In this document: piece after piece, positions 26,890 through 35,519 of the stretch
Numbering within the stretch: the stretch's first letter is position 1
How the letters are laid out: every line of letters starts with the position of its first letter
From: an uncultured Gammaproteobacteria bacterium
Lineage (GTDB): Bacteria > Pseudomonadota > Gammaproteobacteria > Steroidobacterales > GCA-2729495
Length of the DNA stretch: 64,000 nt
Assembly (NCBI GenBank): GCA_937921935.1
Contig: CAKZWQ010000045.1
Span: forward strand, 1 to 64,000
Direction of reading: 5' to 3'
The notes under the pieces: generated by a model
Seen by the model: only the letters and a program-made list of their open reading frames with translations
Database searches by the model: none
Told to the model about the DNA's origin: nothing
Position numbers and translations under genes: made by a program

Positions 26890-28425
26890 TCAGGCCAGAA
26901 ACATCCGATAAGCCGGATTCCCGGTCTCGTCAGCATAGGCATAGCCCAGTTCCTTCAGGTGCCGCTCAAAACTGGGCAGATCCCGCTCGGGAACCTGAAT
27001 GCCGGCCAGGACACGACCGAAGTCGGAACCGTGATTACGATAGTGAAACAGGCTGATATTCCACTGCGTGCCGATCGCCTGCAGAAAGTTCAACAGGGCG
27101 CCGGGACGCTCCGGAAACTCGAAACGATACAATCGCTCGTCACTGATTGCCGGGGCCTGGCCGCCGACCATATGGCGAACGTGCAGCTTCGCCATTTCGT
27201 TGTCGCTCATGTCGACGACCCGCAGCCCGGCTGCTTCCAGGGAGTGCACGATTTCTGCCCGTTCGGCCTTGCCCTGAGAAAGTTCCAGGCCGACAAACAC
27301 GCGTGCCGCCGCCGGATCGCCGTAACGATAGTTAAACTCGGTAACATTGCGGCTGCCGATGGCCGCGCAAAACTCAAGGAAACTGCCGGGGCGTTCCGGG
27401 ATTTCCACGGCCATTAACGCCTCGCGCTCTTCACCGATGGCGGCCCGCTCCGCGATATGGCGCAGGCGATTGAAATTCATGTTGGCGCCGCAATTCAGGG
27501 TCACTAAGGTCTGATCATGCACCCGGTTTTTTTGCAGGTAGCGCTTCAGGCCCGCTACCGCCAGTGCGCCGGCGGGCTCAACCAAAGTCCGGGTGTCTTC
27601 AAAAATGTCCTGGATTGCCGCACAGGTTTCGTCGGTACTGACCAGGATGATCTCGTCAACGAGGTGCTGGCTGATACGAAAGCTCTCATCACCAACACGG
27701 CGCACCGCGACTCCGTCGGCGAATATGCCGACATGCTCAAGGGTCACGGGTTCACCCGCTGCCATGGCCGCATGCATGCTGGCCGAATCCTCCGGCTCGA
27801 CGCCGATGATTCGAATCTCCGGTCGTAGTGCTTTCGCATAGAGCGCGATACCACTGATCAGACCGCCGCCACCGATGGGGACAAAGATGGCATGAATAGG
27901 ATCAGGGTACTGCTCAAAAATCTCCATGCCGATGGTTCCCTGACCGGCGATCACATCGGCATCATCAAAGGGATGGATGAAACTAAGACCGTTACTGACT
28001 GCCAGTTCACGAGCATGGGCGTAAGCCGCATCGTAGTCGACGCCATGCAATATCACCTCGGCGCCCAAGGCCCGCACGGCATCCACCTTGATCGCCGCAG
28101 TTATTACCGGCATCACTACCACCGCGCGCACACCCAGCTCCCGGGCGGCAAGCGCCATGCCCTGGGCATGATTGCCGGCCGAACTACAGATCACACCCTG
28201 TTGGCGTTCAGGCTTGGACAAGTGCGCGAGCTTGTTATAGGCGCCGCGAATTTTGAAGGAGAACACCGGCTGCAAATCTTCCCGCTTGAACAGGATCTGA
28301 TTACCCAGTCGCTCTGAGAGTCGCGGCGCCGCCTCTAAAGGGGTCCGGATCGCTACGTCATAGACGCGTGCTTGCCGGATTCGCTCCAGGTATTCCGCGG
28401 TGAGAGATTGGGCATTCGTTGACAT
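26890..28425 (-). CDS. ilvA: Biosynthetic threonine ammonia-lyase
   Basis: This 511-residue PLP enzyme converts threonine to 2-oxobutanoate, the first step of isoleucine synthesis. The PLP lysine is Lys58 in FSFKIRGAYNKL; the PLP-phosphate loop GGGGL is in IGGGGLISG. Two C-terminal ACT-like regulatory segments follow (about 330-500, with EIPERPGSFLEFC and EFPERPGALLNFLQ), as in the feedback-regulated long form. Start is the ATG at 28425. It is divergent from the CIA30-like gene. Confidence 0.96.
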   Translation of the reverse strand: MSTNAQSLTAEYLERIRQARVYDVAIRTPLEAAPRLSERLGNQILFKREDLQPVFSFKIRGAYNKLAHLSKPERQQGVICSSAGNHAQGMALAARELGVRAVVVMPVITAAIKVDAVRALGAEVILHGVDYDAAYAHARELAVSNGLSFIHPFDDADVIAGQGTIGMEIFEQYPDPIHAIFVPIGGGGLISGIALYAKALRPEIRIIGVEPEDSASMHAAMAAGEPVTLEHVGIFADGVAVRRVGDESFRISQHLVDEIILVSTDETCAAIQDIFEDTRTLVEPAGALAVAGLKRYLQKNRVHDQTLVTLNCGANMNFNRLRHIAERAAIGEEREALMAVEIPERPGSFLEFCAAIGSRNVTEFNYRYGDPAAARVFVGLELSQGKAERAEIVHSLEAAGLRVVDMSDNEMAKLHVRHMVGGQAPAISDERLYRFEFPERPGALLNFLQAIGTQWNISLFHYRNHGSDFGRVLAGIQVPERDLPSFERHLKELGYAYADETGNPAYRMFLA

Positions 28426-28555
28426 GACTGATACGGGCTTAGCGGCTCCTGCCGCGTTGCATGATTATGCGCGATCCAGGCCGACCGCAGGACGGACTCG
28501 GAATCTGCCGCCGACCAGGGACCGAAGTATCTCCCAACTTCACGGGAAACAGACC

Positions 28556-29167
28556 ATGAACACAGAACGTCGCAAACTCCTTGGTATGGCAGGGCTGGCG
28601 CCAGCCCTGGCGCTGGCTGGCGGAAAACAAGCCACGGCGGCAGCGCCGGCAGGCTCACGCCTGGTCCTCACGGATTTTCAGACCCCCGAGCCCGTCATGA
28701 TCGATAACTGCGCCTGGCGCGGTTTCAGTGACCGGGTCATGGGCGGTGTCTCCGATGGCAATGTCGAGGCCGCCACGGTGGCCGGCAAACGAAGCCTGCG
28801 TATGACCGGTCGCGTAACCAAGGAATCGGGCGGCGGCTTTATCCAGATGGCTATGTACCTGGGGGGCCGGGGCGACGCCTTCGATGCCTCTGCGTACAGC
28901 GGGCTGGAATTCCTCGTCTACGGCAATAACGAGGACTACAACATTCATATCCGCACGGCCGATGTGCGTTGGCACAGTCAATCTTACCGGGCGACCTTTT
29001 TTGCCGAACCCCGCTGGCAGACCATCCGCCTGCCCTGGTCCGCTTTCGAACCTAACCAGATTGAAGCACCCCTGGATGTTGCGGCTATTCAACGCATCGG
29101 CCTGCTGGGCTGGATGCGGGAATTCGAAGCAGACCTGTCGGTGGGTGAAGTCGCGCTGTATGCCTGA
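28556..29167 (+). CDS. CIA30-like exported protein
   Basis: This 203-residue protein has a signal with twin arginine (RRKLLGMAGLAPALALAGG). The mature domain has the NADH:ubiquinone oxidoreductase intermediate-associated 30 pattern: WRGFSDRVMGGVSDG, GYFIQMA-like GGFIQMAMYLG, YSGLEFLVYGN, ADVRWHSQSYRATFF and WQTIRLPWSAFEP. CIA30 domains have a galactose-binding jelly-roll fold; in bacteria the role is uncertain. Start is the ATG at 28556 with GGGAAA upstream; the open frame continues earlier but overlaps ilvA. Confidence 0.82.
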   Translation: MNTERRKLLGMAGLAPALALAGGKQATAAAPAGSRLVLTDFQTPEPVMIDNCAWRGFSDRVMGGVSDGNVEAATVAGKRSLRMTGRVTKESGGGFIQMAMYLGGRGDAFDASAYSGLEFLVYGNNEDYNIHIRTADVRWHSQSYRATFFAEPRWQTIRLPWSAFEPNQIEAPLDVAAIQRIGLLGWMREFEADLSVGEVALYA

Positions 29168-29182
29168 GTCAGGCCAGGCCGC

Positions 29183-29878
29183 TTAGCTGCCCATCATCGC
29201 CCCGACAGGCGACACGCCGAACAACTGGCCGTGAAAGTGCAGCATGGCGCCAAAGCCCAGCACGGCGAGCAGAATTCGCCACCAACCCAGCTCCGCGATG
29301 GAAAACCAATTGCGACCCTGGATTATTGCCCCGAAAGGCAACACCGATGTCTGGGCGGCGAAGACCGACCACTTGTCGCCGAGCTTTTCCCGACGTTTGG
29401 CGTCAATGGAATAGGCGCCGATCACACAGAGCAATACCAGGCTCCCAAAGAGAATCAGGCCCGCCTGGTCGCCGTTCACGATCAGATGCGTCAGACCCCA
29501 GAGCGTGACACCCGAAAGAAAGGGATGCCGGGTAATGCGCAGGATGCCCGTGACCGGCTTCTCCTTGTCCAGCAAGCCTTCGGCACCCACCAGGGTGGGG
29601 CTGGGTGTGGTCAGCCCCACCACCACCAGGAAAAAGGCCGGGAACATCAGCCCCAGGGCCACGGGCTGCAGGGCATAGAGCTGGCCCCAGGTTTCCACGT
29701 AGGGCGCCACTTTGTAGGCATCGGATAGCCAGGAGATCGTCACCAGGGAAACTACGGCATAGCCGATGAGGTAGGGCCCCTCCCCGACCTTAGCCACGAT
29801 GAAGCCTCGCAAGGGTGTCCCGGCGAGACCGAGATGGGTGCCAACAAAGGCAAGAGCGGCAAGCAACAGCTCAGTCAT
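29183..29878 (-). CDS. NnrU family membrane protein
   Basis: This 231-residue protein has six or more TM helices and the NnrU/isoprenylcysteine methyltransferase-like signature GILRITRHPFLSGVTLWGLTHLIVNGD. NnrU genes were first named in nitric-oxide metabolism clusters, but no denitrification gene is near here. It is convergent with the CIA30-like gene (15-base gap) and downstream of another small membrane protein. Confidence 0.88.
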   Translation of the reverse strand: MTELLLAALAFVGTHLGLAGTPLRGFIVAKVGEGPYLIGYAVVSLVTISWLSDAYKVAPYVETWGQLYALQPVALGLMFPAFFLVVVGLTTPSPTLVGAEGLLDKEKPVTGILRITRHPFLSGVTLWGLTHLIVNGDQAGLILFGSLVLLCVIGAYSIDAKRREKLGDKWSVFAAQTSVLPFGAIIQGRNWFSIAELGWWRILLAVLGFGAMLHFHGQLFGVSPVGAMMGS

Positions 29879-29934
29879 GGAAAAAACTTCCTCAAGTCAG
29901 CCGACTCGGATCCACCGGGCATCAGCCACGGACT

Positions 29935-30546
29935 CTACTTGGCTGCCCCTTCCAAAAAGGCTTCAGCCGCGCCGCCCAGGCGCAGCTGGAACAGCGCAAT
30001 AAAGCTGACTATCGCGATGCAATAAGCGGGCACCACAATCGCATGCAAACCCTCACTCTTGCTGAACCGAAGAATCACGGCCAGGCTGCCAATACCCGCC
30101 AGCATGGGTGCCGTGGGCGCAAACTGGCCCGTCAGCACCGGCCACAGGAACACCGCCCAGAACCACATGACAGCAATGACAGTGAAGTGCGATGGGGCCA
30201 GACGAAAATACTGCGCCCGCAAATCCACGGATTTGCTGTCACCATCTACATCGGGAATTAACAGGCTGGTGGCCAGGTAAATACAGACCGGGCCGATCAG
30301 CAAATACATATAGCCGACAAAATTAAAGCCCCCCACGGAACCTACACCGAACATAGCCCACCAGAACAACACATGGAGCACAAACTGGAACAGCAGCAGC
30401 AGGCTGTAAACCCAGAAGTGCCCAACCTCAAGTCGATCGCGTCGGCGCAGGTACTCGGCCAGGGTACTTAGCAGCCGCACGATGCCAAGGCCATTGATCA
30501 CCGCCGCCAGTGAGATCGTGAAAGCAAAGGAACTGACTGCATTCAT
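29935..30546 (-). CDS. Small multi-pass membrane protein, unknown function
   Basis: This 203-residue protein has about six TM helices (for example FAFTISLAAVINGLGIVRLL, VYSLLLLFQFVLHVLFWWAM, FVGYMYLLIGPVCIYLATSLL and FTVIAVMWFWAVFLWPVL). No known motif. Start is the ATG at 30546; an upstream TTG is less likely. It lies 56 bases upstream of the nnrU gene on the same strand. Confidence 0.6.
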   Translation of the reverse strand: MNAVSSFAFTISLAAVINGLGIVRLLSTLAEYLRRRDRLEVGHFWVYSLLLLFQFVLHVLFWWAMFGVGSVGGFNFVGYMYLLIGPVCIYLATSLLIPDVDGDSKSVDLRAQYFRLAPSHFTVIAVMWFWAVFLWPVLTGQFAPTAPMLAGIGSLAVILRFSKSEGLHAIVVPAYCIAIVSFIALFQLRLGGAAEAFLEGAAK

Positions 30547-30651
30547 AGGACGCACCAAGCTGTAGATAATTGAGCAGCGAAATATCCGTCATCGCGGGCG
30601 GCCTGATTGAGCCTGCTCTGGATTGACCGACTACGCGCTAACCGCATGGCA

Positions 30652-31839
30652 TTAACGGCCACGCGTCAGAACCCAGTAGGCCTTGCCATCGGTCGTTCTG
30701 ACCCGATAGATCAGGCGACTATCCGGTATCTCTTCGTTAATTAGCCGCAAGTACATATCGTCGAAAAACTCCGGGGTCTCAAGACTGAAATTATGAAAAT
30801 TTCGCGTGCGGTTGACCGGCGTGACATCAACCAGGGTAATTTGCTCATCTTCAGATACGGTCAATTCCAGAACTCGTTCAGCCTCCATAAGCTGATTCAG
30901 ACTCAGCGTGCTTTCACCCTGCCGGCGCTCGCCCCGGTTGATGATGCGACTCATGATCAGCGCACGGTCGTTGGACGACACATAGACGGTTAAATTCTCT
31001 GTCAGGGCCTGGATCTTAGCCTTGAAGTTGGCATCGAAATCATCTGCTCCCACATCAGGGGCGGTCAGCATAACGTTTTCGATCTCCAGCTCATCGTCGG
31101 CCCAGTCGCCCTGCTGATAAAGAATATCGAAGGCATTGGTGACCACCTCGCCGCCCATGCTATTCGCCCATAGCCAGAGCCGCTGCGGCTGCACTTCTCG
31201 AACCACCAGGTCCAGCAGCTGCGCCAGTTCAGCACCGGACTGTCCCGCCACCTCGTGGGCTCGCCGATAGCCGGCCGGGGTAGAGCCCTGGTTACCGGGC
31301 CAGTCAAACACCAAGACCGGCGCATTGATGTCCAGTACATGGCCCAGAAAGGCTGTTTTTCGGAGTGCTGACGGAAAAGCTTCTCGAAAACCATGGACTA
31401 CCAGCAGCAAACCCTGATGGGGTGACCGCGCGACCATGTCTCGCAAGTCAGCCACAAACTCCGCCTGCTCCAATTCAGCAGGATCTCTTAGCTGAATCGC
31501 TTCATTCTGAAACCAGTCGGTCGGGTTAATGAGCATACTCAGGCCGACCGTAGGCTCTATCTCAGTATCAAAGGAACCGAAACGCAGTTCGCCACTTCGC
31601 TTAGTTCCTTTTATCTGGTCCGGGGGCGCATCGGGGTTATCAATTTCCCGATTGCTGGCGACGAAATAACGATAGACATTCTGCTCACCCAACTGGGCAA
31701 CGGTCATGCGCCGGAACAGAAATGCTTCTGCGAGCTGGATGGCAGAGCTGCTGGACATGTAGAGGGCGTAGTAAAGCCACCCGCCGACCAGCACAACAAT
31801 GATCCCGGTGCCAAGCAGCAGCCTCTTTCGTATGGTCAT
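30652..31839 (-). CDS. Membrane-anchored alpha/beta hydrolase (DUF900-like)
   Basis: This 395-residue protein has an N-terminal TM anchor (about 7-30). It then has a hydrolase core with LLLVVHGFREAFPSALRKTAFL, APVLVFDWPGNQGSTPAGY, a nucleophile elbow LWANSMGGEVV (Ser in A-N-S-M-G-G, where many relatives have H before S) and LTAPDVGADDF. This order matches DUF900-type hydrolases. Substrate unknown. It is divergent from the DUF389 gene. Confidence 0.75.
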   Translation of the reverse strand: MTIRKRLLLGTGIIVVLVGGWLYYALYMSSSSAIQLAEAFLFRRMTVAQLGEQNVYRYFVASNREIDNPDAPPDQIKGTKRSGELRFGSFDTEIEPTVGLSMLINPTDWFQNEAIQLRDPAELEQAEFVADLRDMVARSPHQGLLLVVHGFREAFPSALRKTAFLGHVLDINAPVLVFDWPGNQGSTPAGYRRAHEVAGQSGAELAQLLDLVVREVQPQRLWLWANSMGGEVVTNAFDILYQQGDWADDELEIENVMLTAPDVGADDFDANFKAKIQALTENLTVYVSSNDRALIMSRIINRGERRQGESTLSLNQLMEAERVLELTVSEDEQITLVDVTPVNRTRNFHNFSLETPEFFDDMYLRLINEEIPDSRLIYRVRTTDGKAYWVLTRGR

Positions 31840-32016
31840 TCCAGCACCCCCAGCATTGCTCTAGGATCTCGCGACTGCGGAGGAAGCGCAAGCTAGTCTG
31901 CGCCAGGGCTTACTGCGGCAAGAAGCTCGGGCGAACCGGCGTCTGTTTGGTATGGTCTTGCGAGGCGCGATGAATTAGCGCCGATTGTCATTTCAGCTAT
32001 TGGGAGGGACCACCGC

Positions 32017-33087
32017 ATGAATGAAGAGATGCCCGCACCTGAACCACGCCCGTGGATTTTGGCCTGGTTTCCCAAGCTAAGCCGCGAAGAGCGCCAGGAA
32101 CTCAGCACCCGCATCCGCAGTGGGGCAACGGGCGGCGCGGATTTCTACGTCATGATGTTGCTGGCCTCGGGGCTGGCTTCCCTCGGTCTTTTGCAAGGCT
32201 CCACCGCTGTGGTCATCGGCGCGATGCTGGTAGCGCCCCTGGTCGGTCCCCTGATCGGCGCCGCGCTGGCCCTGGTTCAGGGCAACATCCACCTGATGCG
32301 AGTATCCCTGCAGGTAGCCCTGGCCGGGATCGCCCTTGGCTTGACGGTGTCCTTAATGTTTGGGCTATTCAACCCGGGCTATGAACCCACCATGGAAGTG
32401 GAAGCCCGCGGTCGGCCCGATCTGTTCGATCTGTTTATTGCCCTGGCCTCGGGTATGGTAGCCGCCTACGCCCAGGGCCGACCCAATGTGTCCGGCACCC
32501 TGGCCGGTGTAGCGATCGCCGCCGCCTTACTACCGCCCCTTGCCGTAGTCGGCATCGCCGGCATGACCGGGGAAACCCAGATCGCGGCTTACGCCGCCGT
32601 GCTGATGGTTACCAACCTGGTGGCCATCATCCTGGGGGCCGCGCTGATTTTCAGACTTCTGGGCTGCAAGGCACGTGGCAACGACTCGTCGGCGCAACCC
32701 TGGGTGCAACGCTCGGTGGTCGCCTTATTACTGATCGCTATCATGCTGTCTGCCCCCCTGGTACTCAGCGGCATCAACAAGGATGTGCTGGGCCCCAATC
32801 GCCCCTACACCTATCCTGTTTCAGTTCCCGTGCGCAAAGCGGTCGAACAGTTTGTCAGTGAGCAAGGGGGCATGCAGGTCATCGCGGTCGGGCGCAAAGG
32901 CGTCGAACCCGAGGATGGCATCACGGTGGTGCTGACAGCACGAAACCCGATACCATCCACTTTCGCCAAAGCGCTGCGGCAAGTGGTCCGGCAGGCCCGG
33001 GGACTGACATTGCTGGAAGAACTTGAGAATGAGAAAGCGATAGTGCAAGTTTTCGTTCTGCAGGAAGCGCCGCTACTGGTGGAATAA
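32017..33087 (+). CDS. DUF389 family membrane protein
   Basis: This 356-residue protein has seven to eight TM helices. The family core is clear: GGADFYVMMLLASGLASLGLLQGSTAVVIGAMLVAPLVGPLIG and SGTLAGVAIAAALLPPLAVVGI. A C-terminal soluble domain (about 250-350) follows. DUF389 members are uncharacterised, with suggested roles in transport. Start is the ATG at 32017 with GGGAGGGA upstream. The next gene (102 bases downstream) is a CASTOR/POLLUX-type channel on the same strand, so the two may function together. Confidence 0.88.
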   Translation: MNEEMPAPEPRPWILAWFPKLSREERQELSTRIRSGATGGADFYVMMLLASGLASLGLLQGSTAVVIGAMLVAPLVGPLIGAALALVQGNIHLMRVSLQVALAGIALGLTVSLMFGLFNPGYEPTMEVEARGRPDLFDLFIALASGMVAAYAQGRPNVSGTLAGVAIAAALLPPLAVVGIAGMTGETQIAAYAAVLMVTNLVAIILGAALIFRLLGCKARGNDSSAQPWVQRSVVALLLIAIMLSAPLVLSGINKDVLGPNRPYTYPVSVPVRKAVEQFVSEQGGMQVIAVGRKGVEPEDGITVVLTARNPIPSTFAKALRQVVRQARGLTLLEELENEKAIVQVFVLQEAPLLVE

Positions 33088-33189
33088 AGCCCCGAGCAAG
33101 CACGACCTGAGCCAGACTCCTCTAATCCGGGGCTGCCAAGGGTAGAATCCCTGCAACCGTTATCAACCCTGAACGAGGCTGGCCAGCCA

Positions 33190-35133
33190 GTGCTAAAAGA
33201 TTTTCTGCAGGTTATTCGCTACCGCATCGAACGCCTGTTCGTCCGGGACACCGTGGGCCAGCTGATCCTGCTGCTCTTCCTGGTGGTGCTATCGACCTTT
33301 ATTGGCTTGACCGCCCAGCTCTTTGGCCTGTTTGGCGAGGGCAACCTGAATGTTGCCAGTATCCCCCGGGATATTGACGGTGGCTTCTGGGATGCGCTGT
33401 GGTGGACTCTGCAACGTGTGTTGTATATGAGCCGGCTGGAGCAGGTCTATGGCGGTACCGCCGTCATTGTCGTCTACTCTATCTTCCTGACCTTCGTCGG
33501 CATGGTGGTCTTCGCCACGGTCTTTTCGCTGATTACCACGGCTATCAGCAACACACTGGAGTCGCTGCGCAAGGGTGATACGGCTGTCAAGGAGCGGGGC
33601 CATATCCTGATCCTGGGCTGGAGCGCCAAATTGTTCCCGGTGCTGAAACAACTGGCCGAACTCAAGCCAAACAGCAAGATTGTCCTGCTGTCACCCCTGA
33701 GCGTGGTGGAAATGGAGGATGCGCTGCGCGTCGCTGGTATTGATAAGGAAAAGCTGACCGTCGTCCTGCGTACGGGCGACCCGACTCGACTCTCAGAGCT
33801 GGAGCGCGTGGCCTTCAATCAGGCCGGTAGCATTATCGTCCTGTCACCGAGCACGGCCCAGGACAGCCTGAGTGCCGACAGCGAGGTCATCAAGACAATC
33901 CTGCAGATGGTCAGCTACCAGGGGTGGGGCAAGCACAGGCCCACGCTGACGGCCGAGATCGCCCGGGAACGAAATTACGAGCTGGCCCAGATCGCCGGCA
34001 ACGACCGCGTTGACCTGGTGTCATCCAGCACCGTCATTAGCAAGATCATCGTGCAGTCCATGCGCAACCCCGGGCTGGTGGACGTGTACAGGGAGCTGCT
34101 GGCCCGGACCGGCAACAACATCCAGGTGAGGAAGATTGCAGACTGCGTCGACCAGGAGCTGGGCCTGGTCAGTTTTGGCTTCCGCAACGCCATCCCCGTG
34201 GGGGTGTCCTGGGAGGAAGACAAGAACGGCCGCATTAAACATGCCACGGGCCTGAACCCGGAGCCTGATTACGAACTCGCGGAAGACGAAAAACTTGTCC
34301 TGATGATGACGGGCACTAAAACAGTCTTCAGCCTGCCTGCCCAGGTTCCCGAGTCCCACCTGACGCGCGACGGCAATCAGACCCTCCGGCCACCGGAGAA
34401 TATTTTACTGGTCGGGTGGAACGGAAATATTTACGACATCCTGATAGAACTGAATGCTCATGCTATCGCAGGCACTGCAATCACCATCCTGTCCAGCCTG
34501 CCCGAGGCGGAAGCCCAGCGGCGCTTGCAGGCCTACATCCGTCAGCCGCTGCGTAATCTGAATTTGCGTATCGTCGCCGGCGACAGCGTCGAAGAACATG
34601 CCTATACCGACATTGATCTGGCCAGCTGTAAAAATATTGCCGTGCTGGCGGACAAATCGGCCGGCGAAGCTGATGTGGACGCGCGCACCTTGCGAACCAT
34701 GTTGCGCCTGAATGACCTGATCAAGGCCACGGGTCGCAACCCTCATGTCGTACTGGAGCTGCTCGACCAGGCGAACCGAGACCTTGTCAGTCAGCTGGGC
34801 GTGGATGATGTCATCGCCAGTTTCGTCGCGGTCAGTGCCCAGCTGGCGCAGATCTCCCAGCAAACCGAATTGGGGCCCATTTACCGGGAACTGCTTAGCG
34901 CGGGTGGCGTTGAAATCAGCCTGCGACCAGCGGCCGACTACGTGGCGATGGACGAAGCCTGCGGTTTTGCCGATCTGATGCTGGCAGCCCAGCAACGCAT
35001 GGAAATAGCCCTGGGGCTGCGGCGTGTATCGGCGAGCGGGGCGGAGTTATTGCTGAACCCTGATCGGGACCAGCGTTGGGAACTGAATGAATCGGACCGG
35101 GTGGTGGTTCTGGCCCAGCAGGTGTACCGCTAG
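33190..35133 (+). CDS. CASTOR/POLLUX-type ion channel with RCK domains
   Basis: This 647-residue protein has N-terminal TM helices (about 22-48 and 95-122) with a pore-like loop between them. Two TrkA-N/RCK-type nucleotide-binding domains follow: the first at GHILILGWSAKLFPVLKQL (residue ~138) and the second at NILLVGWNGNIYDILIEL (~400). This is the organisation of bacterial relatives of the plant nuclear channels CASTOR and POLLUX, which conduct Ca2+ or K+ under RCK ligand control. Start is GTG at 33190 with GAGG 13 bases upstream, so the start is less certain. Its stop overlaps the stop of the convergent response regulator. Confidence 0.85.
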   Translation: MLKDFLQVIRYRIERLFVRDTVGQLILLLFLVVLSTFIGLTAQLFGLFGEGNLNVASIPRDIDGGFWDALWWTLQRVLYMSRLEQVYGGTAVIVVYSIFLTFVGMVVFATVFSLITTAISNTLESLRKGDTAVKERGHILILGWSAKLFPVLKQLAELKPNSKIVLLSPLSVVEMEDALRVAGIDKEKLTVVLRTGDPTRLSELERVAFNQAGSIIVLSPSTAQDSLSADSEVIKTILQMVSYQGWGKHRPTLTAEIARERNYELAQIAGNDRVDLVSSSTVISKIIVQSMRNPGLVDVYRELLARTGNNIQVRKIADCVDQELGLVSFGFRNAIPVGVSWEEDKNGRIKHATGLNPEPDYELAEDEKLVLMMTGTKTVFSLPAQVPESHLTRDGNQTLRPPENILLVGWNGNIYDILIELNAHAIAGTAITILSSLPEAEAQRRLQAYIRQPLRNLNLRIVAGDSVEEHAYTDIDLASCKNIAVLADKSAGEADVDARTLRTMLRLNDLIKATGRNPHVVLELLDQANRDLVSQLGVDDVIASFVAVSAQLAQISQQTELGPIYRELLSAGGVEISLRPAADYVAMDEACGFADLMLAAQQRMEIALGLRRVSASGAELLLNPDRDQRWELNESDRVVVLAQQVYR

Positions 35134-35492
35134 CCCAGGTGCTTCTCGATCTTTTCGAGGAGGCGTTTGAAATTCACTGGCTTGGTGTCGTAGTCGTCGC
35201 AACCGGCTTCCAGGGCCTTATCTTCGTCGCCCTGCATGGCGTGAGCCGTCAGAGCGATAATCGGTGTCTGCGCCGTTTCCGCATTGGCTTTAATCTGACG
35301 AGTTGCCTCCCAACCATCGATGATCGGCAGACTGAGATCCATCAGGATCAGATCCGGTGACTCGCTGCCGGCCATGTTAACGCCGGCCTCGCCGTCCTCG
35401 GCGATTACCACTTCAAAACCTTTGCGCAACAAACGCCGGGACAGCATGTCCCGATTCATTTCGTTGTCTTCCACCAGCAGAATCTTAGCCAT
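35130..35492 (-). CDS. Single-domain response regulator (DivK/CheY-like)
   Basis: This 120-residue protein is one receiver domain. The acidic pocket is VEDNEMN near the start, the phospho-Asp lies in LILMDLSLP, Thr is in IIALTAHAM and Lys is in YDTKPVN. There is no output domain. It lies 27 bases downstream of the hybrid kinase on the same strand and probably receives phosphate from it. Confidence 0.93.
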   Translation of the reverse strand: MAKILLVEDNEMNRDMLSRRLLRKGFEVVIAEDGEAGVNMAGSESPDLILMDLSLPIIDGWEATRQIKANAETAQTPIIALTAHAMQGDEDKALEAGCDDYDTKPVNFKRLLEKIEKHLG

Positions 35493-35519
35493 TGCGAGTT
35501 AAATCTCTCTTGATTAGCC

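Noticed and set aside
28400-28555. N-terminal extension of the CIA30-like frame
   Set aside because: The extension overlaps ilvA and precedes a good signal peptide with its own ribosome site at 28556.
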